A stretch of DNA of 64,000 nt from Cryptomeria japonica (lineage: Eukaryota; Streptophyta; Pinopsida; Cupressales; Cupressaceae), in the NCBI RefSeq assembly GCF_030272615.1, contig NC_081413.1, positions 24,058,501-24,122,500 on the forward strand, given 5' to 3'. The translations under genes and the position numbers were made by a program. This document shows, one piece after another, positions 43,836-54,753 of the stretch (positions within the stretch are counted from its first letter, which is position 1; each line of letters begins with the position of its first letter). The notes under the pieces were generated by a model. The model made no database searches. It was not told the origin of the DNA and was given only the letters and a program-made list of their open reading frames with translations.

Positions 43836-46340
43836 ATGGTCACAACTCGATCCCAAAAGAAAAAGATGGCTGAACAACAATATGGCATGCTAGACATGGG
43901 TGTCCTATATGAAGATCCCACACAAAATCATACACAAAGTGGGCAACCTAGCGATCAAGATCAAAGTCAAAATCTTGACATGGTTAACCAAGATGAACTT
44001 TGTCCGGAAGTGCAAACTTTCCTAGCCGATTCTTATAACCAAGAGATGATGGAAAAGTTTATTAAACACAATCCTACTACACTTCTGAAAACTCTCCTTG
44101 AACATGGAGCTCAACTTCTGCCTGAATTTAATAGATCCACTCTCACCCAACAACCACAAGGAGACCTCACTCCCACACAAAGTGTTGCACCTACTATTCA
44201 AACTCAATCAATTGTAGCCCCATCAATCATCCAGGCTCAATCAATGCCACCCGCGGTACCTCCCATCGTGGTCTCCATCCCACCTTCTTCCTCCTTACCA
44301 TCCATACCACTATCAAATCTGATCTCATCCATTCTCCAACAAACTTCTATACCACCTCCTTCTATTCAACCACAAATTTCTATTCCACAAACTTCCCTTC
44401 CTCCCAACAATGTCGCAAAATTTTATCCGGGCCATATTCAATCTCGTCACAACCATTTGCGGACCACAACCAACTGTCACTCAAACCCCAACGACATCGA
44501 TCATCACATCCCACGTTCCCACCTCCTCATCATATCAATATATTGGTGGTGGTACACCTTCTTTGGCTCATCCAATTCTTGGGGCAAATACAATTCATCA
44601 TTATCAAAGCCCACAACAAGACCTCATCAAGGAAATTCAAGACATGAAAAATATCATCAAGGACATGAAACAAAGGACTAATAAAAGAAAAACTTACTCG
44701 TTTGAAGAGTTTTGCCCTTGTCCTTATGACCCATCTATATCAGTTGCACCATATCCCCTGGGATTTGAGATCCCTAAATTCACCCCTAAATTCACCAAGT
44801 ATGAAGGCAAAGGAGATCCCCGCGACCATGTCCAAGAATTCCACATCTTATGCCAAGAAGTCTCCTATAGTGACCTTTATCTTCGCAGACTCTTTCCCAA
44901 GAGTCTCATGGGAGACGCCTTGGCATGGTTCTCATCTTTACCACGAGGTTCCATTGTCTCTTTTCCAAACTTGGTAGAAAAATTTGTGGCCCACTATGCA
45001 TACAACATGGGTAATTATGTTTCTATGATGGACTTATGTAATACAGAACAAAGGCCCGGAGAAACCTTCACCAATTTCCTACAAAGATGGCGACATCTTA
45101 TCAAGAAATTCCAGTGGGGCATGCCAGAACAACATCAAATTGAGCTATTCCACAAGAACTTGGTGCCTAAACTTTCAAGACCTTTAATATCTCAATGTAT
45201 CAAATCCTTCCAAAAATTGACAGCTAAGGGCCTCGCCCTCGAACGTGTCTTGTTGGAGGAAGGAACCTTGAAACATTACCAGAAATCAACACAAAGTTCT
45301 TCCTCTTATTATAGTGACAAGCCAAAATTCTGGTCCAAAAACAAATATGTGGTCAATGATGGTATAATTGATGCAAAGCGGGTCCAAACTGTGGCCGCTC
45401 CCTCAAAATCCACCACCAATAATCATCAATTCAATAATCCAAACAATCCAAATCAATCCAAAAAACCTCACAATAATGTCTCAATCCAGGGATGACCACC
45501 CTGATCGAATAACAGGACTCCAAGAGATTTCACTCCTCTGGCTGAGCCTATTGAAGTGGTGTTTCAAAAACTTGTCCAAGCAGGTGTAGTGGTTTTTCCA
45601 ATCACTCACCCATTTGACCCCAATCAACCTAAACCGAGATGGTATAATGAAAATGAGTATTGTGAATACCATCGTATCAAGGGACATGATACACGAAAGT
45701 GTATGAAACTGAAGATCTACATACAAGATCTCATTGATAGAGGTGAGATTGAAGTAGCAAATGCAAAACCTGGTAATAACAATGACAAACTCAAAATGTA
45801 CCAGGAACCCTTCTCGAAGCATGATAAAGGAAAAGGCTCATCATCTAACGCAATGGGTTATGACTACGCTAATCACGTAACCGGTTTTGATTTTTTGGTA
45901 GGTCGCATTGAACCTGCAGATAATAATGTCAATGTCATAACCATCCAAGGAGTTAATCCTCTTTCTTCCCAAAGCAGATCAAATCCTGCTCGGATAGTCA
46001 TTCAAGGCGCCACGCCTTCCACCTCCCATTTCCAGAATGAATGTAATGCAACTACACACCGAGGAAGAGTCACCATCCAAGGAGTTCCTCCCTCACCAAA
46101 CCCCCCACCCATGTCTTCCACCCGCCGATATGATCTCCTTGATCAACTTGGGAAGACACCCGCACAGATCTCCATTTTGGAACTTCTCAAGACCTCCCCG
46201 GTCCATAAAGAAATTTTGGAACAATCCCTTCTCCAATCACACGTTCCAGATAACATCAACGCCACCCAATTCCAAGCCCTCATTGGAAACATTGTTGCCC
46301 AACAGCACATTGTATTTAACTCCAAAGATGCTCTCGCAGA
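43836..46340 (+). pseudogene. Element D gag
   Basis: The ATG at 43836 gives MVTTRSQKKKMAEQQYGMLD. A Pro/Ser/Gln-rich stretch follows to a frameshift near 44410. The next frame holds the Ty3-type capsid domain: YEGKGDPRDHVQEF, GDALAWFSSLP, FTNFLQRWR and LVPKLSRPL (about 44800-45190). A stop lies at 45493. Downstream is a nucleocapsid knuckle CEYHRIKGHDTRKC (45661-45702), the CX2HX4HX4C variant common in Tat gags. Short repeats VITIQGVNPLSS, IVIQGATPSTS and VTIQGVPPSP lie at about 45940-46110. Gag forms the particle core. Confidence 0.88.
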
Positions 46341-46660
46341 TGAAGACCATAAAAACCTTTGCACATCGAAGCTCTTATCCAGAATCAAAAGGTCAAACGT
46401 ATCCTAATAGACGGTGGATCCGGGCTTAATCTGTGTACATACAAATTAATAAAACAGTTGGGACTTTCTGAGGATCTAATAGACACATCAGGAAGGATCA
46501 CAATAAAGGCATATGATGATTTAGAAAGAATTTCAAATGGCGTGGTCACCTTACCTCTTCAAGTGGGCCCCATTACAATTGAAACCCCTTGCCAAGTACT
46601 AGATCTTGACCTCCCCTACAACATTCTCCTCAGGAGGCCATGGATTCATTCCTTGTAGGC
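46341..46660 (+). pseudogene. Element D aspartic protease
   Basis: ILIDGGSGLNLC (about 46400-46435) is the retropepsin active site in the DGGS form used by plant gypsy elements. YNILLRRPWIH near 46618-46650 is the C-terminal GRPW-type block. A frameshift near 46345 separates it from gag and a stop follows at 46656. Confidence 0.82.
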
Positions 46661-47450
46661 TGTACCCTCCACCTATCACCAATGCATCAAATTCCCCTAT
46701 AATGGAAGAGAGATCATTATCAAAGGTGATCCCCAACCTTTTCAATATTGCAAACTATTAGAGGGGAAGCATCCGTATCATTGCCCACTAAATAGACCCT
46801 TGCCAATGCCTCCATCTGACACATCAAATGTTGCCTCTACATCATTGCAACTAGATAATCAAATCAAGATCTTGGACAATGGATGTGGAGAATACAAATT
46901 GGAGGACGTCTTATTAATAGGCAACCTCCCTCTCTCTCCTAAGTCATTTGGCAAACCAAAAGAGATAAAAAAGAACCTAAAACTAGTCATGCAATGCCAA
47001 AACACCACCTTTCAGCAATGGGGTCCACTTGATAATGAGATCCTCAAAGCAGATATCTCTTCATGGCTGTACCGGGAAGAAGATGAAGATCCAACAAGAA
47101 TATCCAAAGAATTGTACCCAAAAAGCATCTGCCATAGTTGAAAAAATGGGTTACAAAGGACACGGCTATGGACTAGAGGAGAAAGGAAGAAAAACACCCA
47201 TAAATCCTATCTCCTACAGATACAACAGAGGCTTGGGGTACACCCCGGTGCCTAAGATTACTATCGCTGATGCCCCTTCTAGTCCTTCTTTGGATATCGA
47301 AAGCGCTGACAAAGAGGAATTCCATGAAATGCCTTATGAATATGAGAAAGATATCTTTTTGGATGCTTACATCAATACCATCACCCCCGTAACCCCCCCT
47401 CCCACTTCACATGAGCTACATCTTGTCCATCTTGAACTCATTGACTAAGG
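46661..47450 (+). pseudogene. Element D protease-RT linker with G-patch-like segment
   Basis: Open in one frame to about 47085, then continues in the RT frame. At 47121-47250 the protein reads AIVEKMGYKGHGYG ... GRKTPINPISYRYNRGLGY. The glycine pattern KMGYKGxGxG is that of G-patch RNA-binding segments, found after protease in some retroelements. An acidic, proline-rich tail ends at 47446. Role inferred: RNA binding. Confidence 0.7.
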
Positions 47451-48760
47451 CCAACGAGACAAACCCACTTTAGATATCTGCGCCGACGATAATTCTCTCA
47501 TTGCTCTCCTAACAACACAAAATACGGAAGATTGTAGTAGAATTGAGGGTATTCAACTAGATTAAAAGGGATACTTTGGTAGTGAAGTCAATGCCCTTAG
47601 CCACAAAATAGATAATAAAAGAAAAAGATATGATTCCCTAGGTGAAAACCTCCCTGAGGTGCCTTTGGATGAACAAGAAATAAAAACAAAGGGCGTATCT
47701 GAAAGTGAAAACTTGGAAAAGGCACTTGACGATGAGGGATTTGACCTCCCTACCATTGGTTACCTTCCATAGGACAAATCAAATTTGTTGATAGAAGAAA
47801 CAAATAGCATCAACATGGGCACCGAGGTCATTCCGAAAAATGTGCTCATTGCCAAATCCCTCACAAAAATTGAGAAACAAGACTTCATCAACTTCCTTAT
47901 AGAGGTAAAAATCAATTTTGCATGGTCCTATTCCGATATGCCAGGGTTGGACCCTGCCTTGGTGGTTCACAATCTCACCGTCCGCCTAGATGCAAAACCT
48001 ATAAAACAGAAATTGCACAAAATGCACCCACATATTGCACTCCTAGTCAAGGCGGAACTCCAAAAGTTGTTAGATGCAGAATTTATCAAACCAATAGATT
48101 ATGCTGAATGGGTCTCCAACATTGTACCTGTCGGCAAACCTGCTGGGGGCATCCGCATCTGCACAGATTTCCGAGATCTAAATATAGCTTGTCCTAAAGA
48201 TGATTTCCCGCTCCCCAATATAGACATGATTGTGGACCTTACAATAGGACATGAAATGTTATTGCTAATGGATGGGTTTTCTAGATACAACCAAATCAGG
48301 ATTGTAGACAAGGATCAACATAAAACTGCATTCACAACACCATGGGGGACTTTCTGTTATCGGGTCATGCCTTTTGGTCTCAAAAATGCTGGAGCTACAT
48401 ATCAACGTGCAATGACAACAATTTTTCATGACCTCTTACACAAAATTATGGAGGACTATGTGGATGATCTGCTAGGCAAATCTAAGACAAGACAAGAACA
48501 CATTCCCATTCTAAAGCAGATCTTTGAAAGATTAGAAAAATACAAACTACGACTAAATCCAAAAAAGTGTGTGTTTGGAGTCACATCGAGAAAACTATTA
48601 GGATTCATTGTTTCCCACAGAGGCATCGAGGTCGATCCTGCAAAAGTAAAAGCTATCATGGAAATGCCTTCACCAAAAACTCTCAGACAATTGCGTAGTC
48701 TCCAAGGAAAACTCCAGTCTGTCAGACGTTTTATTTCACAACTAGCAGATAAGTGCCATC
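47451..48760 (+). pseudogene. Element D reverse transcriptase
   Basis: WSYSDMPGLDPALVVHNL opens the Tat RT region. KAELQKLLDAEFIKPIDYAE, GIRICTDFRDLNIACPKDDF, LLMDGFSRYNQI (first catalytic Asp) and YRVMPFGLKNAGATYQRAM follow. YVDD at about 48457-48468 is the catalytic box, then LGFIVSHRGIEVDPAK. From 47773 to 49241 the frame is fully open, the best-preserved coding in the window. Stops at 47563 and 47771 precede it. Confidence 0.95.
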
Positions 48761-49242
48761 CATTTGCACACCTCCTGCGCAAGGACACAAAATTTAAATG
48801 GGACTGCTTATGCCAAAAGGCCTTTGAGAAACTAAAAGAATATCTAGCATCACCTCCGGTATTGATGCCTCCTACTCTTGGGAAACCCCTTATTTTGTAT
48901 ATATGTGCTATTGCAGTAGCATTGGGGGCATTATTGGCACAAACAGATGATCAAGGGAAGGAACACGCCATTTACTACATCAGTCAGACGTTCGTAGGAT
49001 ATGAACTCAATTACACCCCCATTGAAAGAGCATGTTTGGCATTAGTGTTCAACACACAGAAACTACGACACTATATGCTAAATAATAAGACAAAATTAAT
49101 TGCTAAAATTGATCCACTTAAATATCTCTTGTCCAAAGATGCTCTCACTGATAGAACCACCAAATGGGTCATGCTCTTAAGCGAGTTTGACATTGAATAT
49201 GTGGACAGAAAGGCAATCAAGGGACAAGTCATTGCAGATTAG
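48761..49242 (+). pseudogene. Element D first RNase H
   Basis: KPLILYICAIAVALGALLAQ starts the connection/RNase H unit of Ty3 elements. EHAIYYISQTFVGYELNYTP, IERACLALVF and DRTTKWVMLLSEFDIEY follow, ending at TAG 49240. The first catalytic Asp of the RNase H fold (LYxDAS) is replaced (LYICAI). This is the decay typical of elements that acquired a second RNase H. Confidence 0.88.
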
Positions 49243-49890
49243 TTGGCTGAAGCTCCACTTCCAGGCAACCATCCTCTTCTCACAAAATTACCAGATGAGT
49301 TCATTATGACTGTTACCACATCCTCCACATGGAAATTGTATTTTGATGGCTCCTACACTCAAAATGGATCGAGGGCAGGAATATTATTAGTCACACCTCA
49401 AGGAGATGGCATCCCCAAATGATACAAGATAGCCTTTGCATGTACCATTAACATAGCAGAGTATGAGGCCCTCATCACAGGTTTACTCTTGGCTATCCAC
49501 TGGAAAATAAAGGAATTACAAGTCTATGGCGATTCCCAACTCACATAAAACAAGTCAATGATGAATACCAGACAAAAGATGATAAACCCTACCATACAAT
49601 GGTTGAAGATATTAAGCAACATTTCACAGCAATCAAGTTTGACCAAATCCCACGAACAAACAACAGGGCTGCAGATGCAATGGCCACCATTGGCTTCCTC
49701 CTTCAAATGCCAGCACACAATCAGAAGTGCGAGTTCTTGGTCGAGCAATTGTTTATACCGACATATGACCTACCAGAGTCTGAAATGGTGTGTGTTCTCG
49801 TTGGTCTCGAGTCCCCTTGGTACCAAGAAACCTTCTCTTTCCTCAAAGACAACACCATTCCCCCACACCTCACCAAAACCCAATAGTAAA
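49243..49890 (+). pseudogene. Element D second (archaeal-type) RNase H
   Basis: WKLYFDGSYTQNGSRAGILL gives the first catalytic Asp, EYEALITGLLLA the Glu, and YGDSQL the second Asp (about 49528-49545). After a frameshift near 49560, NNRAADAMATI supplies the last Asp. Internal stops at 49421 and 49546. This second RNase H defines the Tat clade. The following linker to 49886 leads to integrase. Confidence 0.88.
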
Positions 49891-49899
49891 CCTTCATCC

Positions 49900-51074
49900 G
49901 CTGATGTGCCCGTTACACCATCCTTGCAGACACCTTGTTCAGAAGGCATTTTGATGGTTCCCTCCTAAGGTGTTTAGATAAACAAGAAGTAGAATGGGCA
50001 TTACACGAAGTACATGAGGGTATCTGTGGGGCACACTCAAGTGGACTCACATTGGCTAAAAAACTTTTGAGAACAGGATACTATTGGCCTAAAATGGAAG
50101 AATATGCAAAAAATTATGTGAAGAAATGCATCCCTTGCCAGAAGCATGGTGACGAGATTCATGCACCGTCACAAGAATTACAGCCATTCATTACACCATG
50201 GCCCTTCTCGCAGTGGGGGCTCGATCTCATTGGGAAAATCCACCCTTCATCTTCCAATGGACATAAATTCATTATCACCGCCACCGAATACTTCACCAAG
50301 TGGGTAGAGGCTATCCCTCTTACTTTCACCATCGGCAAACAAATATCCAAATTCATCTTGAACTACCTAATCTACCGATATGGCATCCCAAAAGTTATCA
50401 TCACAGATAATGGTAAACAATTTAAGAACCAGGATGTCAAAGAACTCTGCCAAAAATTCAACATCCAACACTACTTTTCCGCTCCATATTACCCCCAAGG
50501 CAATGGCCAAGCTAAGGCTTCTAATAAAACCCTAAAAAAAATCCTCAAAAAGACAATCAATGAAGCAGGCCGTGATTGGCACCTCCAAATCCATCCTGCA
50601 TTGTGGGCCTATCGCACCTCCATCCGCAGCCCCACAGGTGCCACTCCTTATTCCCTAGTATTTGGTTCCGAAGCCATCCTTCCCCTTGAGATCGAGATCC
50701 CCTCTCTAAGGGTATCGCTGCAAAACCTCCTACGAGAGGAAGACTACAAAATTGTCCGTTTACAAGAGCTAGAATTGTTAGATGAAAGGCGCCTCAAGGC
50801 CTTGAATCATCTTCGGGTATATCAAAACCGTCTGCGCATGAGTTATCATAAAAAAGTCAAAACCCGAGAATCCCAAGTTGGTGATCTTGTCCTCATGGAA
50901 AATCAGAAAAATCTACAAGAAAGAGAAAAGAAAGGCAAGTTCGAGCCTAATTGGCTTGGACCATATGTAATCACAACGAAATATGGATCAGGAGCTTATC
51001 AGTTGGCTACTCCTGAAGGCGATCCTTTGGATGATCCAATGAATATCATGCACCTCAAAAGATTTTATGCCTAG
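49900..51074 (+). pseudogene. Element D integrase
   Basis: The zinc site is HEVHEGICGAHSSG ... CIPCQKHGD, intact. The core shows WGLDLIGKI (first Asp) and ITDNGKQF (second Asp), but NGQAKASNK has Lys in place of the catalytic Glu (GAG to AAG), so it should be inactive. LWAYRTSIRSPTGATPYSLV and the GPY/F-type WLGPYVITTKYGSGAYQL end the protein at 51074. No chromodomain. One continuous frame from 49935. Confidence 0.92.
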
Positions 51075-52216
51075 TCCTCAGAAAGTCTTAAATTGTCAAA
51101 AAAAAAAATCAAGAAAAATTATTAAAAAAAAAAAATGAGAAAAAGATCCTGAAAAAATCGTCACTTTGGTGAAAACCTGGCAAACAGGCACCTTATGACA
51201 CAAAAAAAATTAAAAAATCAGAAAAAGAAAGAAAAAACAATTCGTCCATTAGTGAAAACCACTTGGTGGCGCTATGGACAAGTACCTTGGTGAAAACCTC
51301 TATGTAGACGCCAAGGTAAATAAATGGATCCATTGTCTATCATGTTGATACTACAAATCATTTGCCATCCAGCCCACCCATGCGCAACATTCCTTCTTTT
51401 CCGCCTCCCAATAAAACATGCGTATGATGATGAAGTCATTGCCTGAGTCATGAACAAGGAATGTCCCATTGAAACTGAGATTTTATGCCTCTGTGTGTAA
51501 GCTTCAAGAAGTATTGAGAAACAATCTCAAGTCCATCCTAGTTCTACTCTTGGCAAGAGGTATCATGTGGTCGCAAGGAAGAGACTTGTTAGATTTTGTT
51601 AGATCTTTTCATATAGGCTTGCATCTTTTTCCCTACGATTGCCACTATTTACGACTGCCTAGGTTCTTCCATATCTAGGTACATTATGATAGGTGCATAC
51701 TGGGGCATATTTCATATTATGGCATGTTTTGGATCCTTGTATAAATTGACGACCTGGTACTAGTGTTTATCAACACTTACCTTCTCGTGTACAAGAGGTA
51801 TCAGTGTGTTTGAGGGTTTCCTTGCACGAACCCACAACTCTATATTAGTGTTTCTTAATACTTGCATTGTTGTGTGCAAGAAATTCCCATTTGTCTACAG
51901 AGTCAGTCCACGCCCTACGTTTCTTATGGCATCTTGATTTCTATAATCAATTGTGCAAGTCACTCAGGGCAACATCAAACTAGGTTGGCTCTCCACATTT
52001 GTTGTGCACAAAATCTCACCATCATTCCATCAAATCCTAAACTCAATAATCCCATGGAGTTCTCAATTGCCCCCATTTTCCTCCGCAGTCTCGCATCTCG
52101 TATTCTTCTTTCCAAATACCTCATGACTGCTTCATATTTGTTCCTCATTTATCCCTTCCACCTTAATTTTTCTTCCTCTATTTTTTTTCCTCACATAATC
52201 AATTCTGATTTTGATT
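51075..52216 (+). other. Element D 3' region before the tandem array
   Basis: Non-coding. A-rich blocks at 51098-51140 and the repeated phrase GGTGAAAACCT (51170, 51293) typical of Tat 3' regions. No env-like ORF: the 139-codon frame at 51862-52281 runs into the tandem array and shows no signal or fusion features worth naming. Confidence 0.6.
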
Positions 52217-53425
52217 CATGTCTTATACAGGATGTATCCTTCCTGAAACTAGATGCTCTGATCATGTCTTATACAAGATGAATCCTTCTTGAAACCAGAC
52301 GTTGTGATCTGATCATGTCTTATACAGGATGAATCCTTCCTGAAACCAAACGTTGTGATCAGTCATGTCTTATACAGAATGTATCCTTCCTGAAACTAGA
52401 CACTTCGATCATGTCTTATATAGGATGAATCCTTCTTGAAAGTAGACATTGTGATCTGATCATGTCTTATACAGGATGAATCCTTCCTGAAACCAGACGT
52501 TGTGACCAGTCATGTCTTATACAGGATGTATCCTTCCTGAAACTAGACATTGTGATCTGATCATGTCCTATACAGGATGAATCCTTCCTGAAACCAGATG
52601 TTGTGATCAGTCATGTCTTATACAAGATGTATCCTTCCTGAAACCAGACACTCCAATCATGTCTTATATAGGATGAATCCTTCCCGAAACCAAACGTTGT
52701 GATTTGATCATGTCTTATACAAGATGAATCCTTCCTGAAACCAGACATTGTGATCAGTCATGTCTTATATAGGATGTATCCTTCCTGAAACCAGACACTC
52801 TGATCATGTCTTATACAGGATGAATCCTTCCTGAAACCAGACGTGATCAGTCATGTCTTATACAGGATATATCCTTCCTGAAACTAGACACTCCGATCAT
52901 GTCTTATACAGGATGAATCCTTCCTGAAACCAGACGTTGTGATCTGATCATGTCTTATACAAGATGAATCCTTCCTGAAACTAGACATTGTGATCAGTCA
53001 TGTCTTATACAGGATGTATCCTTCTTGAAACCAGACACTCCGATCATGTCTTATATAGGATGAATCATTCTTGAAACCAGATGTTGTGATTTGATCATGT
53101 CTTATACAGGATGAATCCTTCCCGAAACCAGACGTTGTGATCACTCATGTCTTATACAGGATGTATCCTTCCTGAAACCAGACACTCCGATCATGTCTTA
53201 TACAGGATGAATCCTTCCTGAAACCAGATGTTGTGATCAGTCATGTCTTATACAGGATGTATCCTTCCTGAAACTAGACACTCCGATCATGTCTTATACA
53301 GGATGAATCCTTCCTGAAACCAGATATTATGATCAATCATGTCTTATACAGGATGAATCCTTCCTCAAACCAGACACTTTGATCATCTTTGTCTTATACA
53401 AGATGAATTCTTCTTGAAACCAAAC
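52217..53425 (+). repeat. 25-unit tandem array with a three-unit higher-order period
   Basis: Units start CATGTCTTATACAGGATG. Three variants occur: a (46 bp, ending CACTCCGAT), b (51 bp, ending TTGTGATCTGAT) and c (50 bp, ending TTGTGATCAGT). They mostly cycle a-b-c with a period of 147 bp, and b drops out in later cycles. Every unit carries AGGAT-NN-ATCCT or a one-base variant. Confidence 0.95.
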
Positions 53426-53633
53426 TGAATCTAGATCTTATCAATCAAATCAAATCAAATCTATCGGGATATCAATTTTTCAAAACTCCAAAGATCAAAT
53501 ACCTCAATTGATCTCCCGAGGGGGCATCACCATATCATAATCTATCAATCAAGAGCTGGGGTATCCTATCAAACCAATATCAGCATCAAAACAAGATTAT
53601 TCTTTGAATCAATGTGTCATCACACCTTGCTTC

Positions 53634-53647
53634 AAAGAGGGGCAAAA
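53634..53647 (+). other. Polypurine tract of element D
   Basis: AAAGAGGGGCAAAA abuts the 3' LTR. Confidence 0.85.
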
Positions 53648-54753
53648 TGTAGACACTTAAAAATAATCATTTTAGTTATTTTTAATTCCTCGCATAATTA
53701 ATTAATTAATTATGTTAATTCAAATTCCTATTAATATTAATTAAATATAATTAATATTGTCACTATAGCATATGATTGATTTATTTAATAAATCAATCCC
53801 TTTCTTTATTCTTCTAAAAAAATTCAAATCCTCACAAATCTTCCTCTTAGCTAATTAATTTCAATTAATTAGTTATTCTAAACGATTCCTACAAATCATC
53901 TTCTTAATTCATTCTTCTAGAAACTCCCTAAACTCACTTAATATTATTCTTCTAATTTTTTATTCCCTCCACTCATTCTCTCTCCTAGTCAAATTCTCCT
54001 ACAAATATTAATCCCACCTAACATTTCCTCTAATCCCCCTCCTAATGAGTCATTAATGGTTAATCATCATGATTAGCCACAAAGTCAACTCTTTGTCCTT
54101 TTCATCCAGCCACTAGCTTTAAATGTTCTTTTCCTAGGTGAATGTAAGATTTTTGAAATCACACATTCGGCATCCCCTCTCCCAAGGAATTTTTAATTCC
54201 TTTTTATTCCTACAATCCCCATGATATCCTTTTTTGGAGAATTTTTAATTCCTCCAATGCATCTTGTGGAGTGTGGAGATACAAAATGCCTTTAAGGCAT
54301 ATTTCTTGGTCTCCACACCCTCTCTTGGACCTTGTGTGAGCTCACAAGTAAATCTTAGCCCTTCATCTCGAATTCATCCTAGCCATCCTTTTTCCTCTCC
54401 TCTTCCTATAAAATAGGGCTCCATCCCTTCATTCAAAACATCTTGAAATTCAGTAAATTTATGCTGCCCTTTTGAGCCTAGGAAATCAACTTGGCAACTT
54501 GATCATCTCATCCTTATCATTTTTCAAATCCATTCCATTTGTGCACAACATTGGAGAGCCATCCACATCCAGCAATCAAAGGAGCACATCAAGTGGAGCA
54601 TTATCAAGGGGTGCCTTCACTTCATCAAGCTCAATCCGAAGGAGAAGATAAAATAGCAAGGTGAAATGGTCTTTTAATGATATTTTAGCATTCTGCATGT
54701 TTATTTCGTTATGTTTTGATCATTTGACCTTCAAATCTGTTTTCCCCTCTTCA
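53648..54753 (+). repeat. 3' LTR of element D
   Basis: 1,106 bp; colinear with the 5' LTR with few differences apart from small clusters near 53730, 53875 and 54168. Confidence 0.93.

Larger units (their letters stand above)
40039..54753 (+). mobile_element. Ty3/gypsy retrotransposon D, Tat lineage
   Basis: LTRs 40039-41149 (1,111 bp) and 53648-54753 (1,106 bp), TGTAGACA...CTCTTCA, with perfect target duplications gttgg at 40034-40038 and 54754-54758. The duplicated locus copy 1 holds the empty site at 35908-35912. Order is leader, gag, protease, G-patch-like segment, RT, RNase H, second RNase H, integrase, long 3' region with tandem array, polypurine tract. The second RNase H and absence of a chromodomain place it in Tat. 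The LTRs are visibly more alike than those of A, B, C or E, so D is the younger insertion. Total 14,715 bp. Confidence 0.95.

Noticed and set aside
51862-52281. Possible envelope-like ORF after integrase in D
   Set aside because: Ends in the tandem array, no signal peptide or fusion-peptide pattern, and frame not shared with neighbouring coding.
52217-53425. CRISPR-like array
   Set aside because: Units are contiguous variants of one sequence without unique spacers, in a plant retrotransposon.
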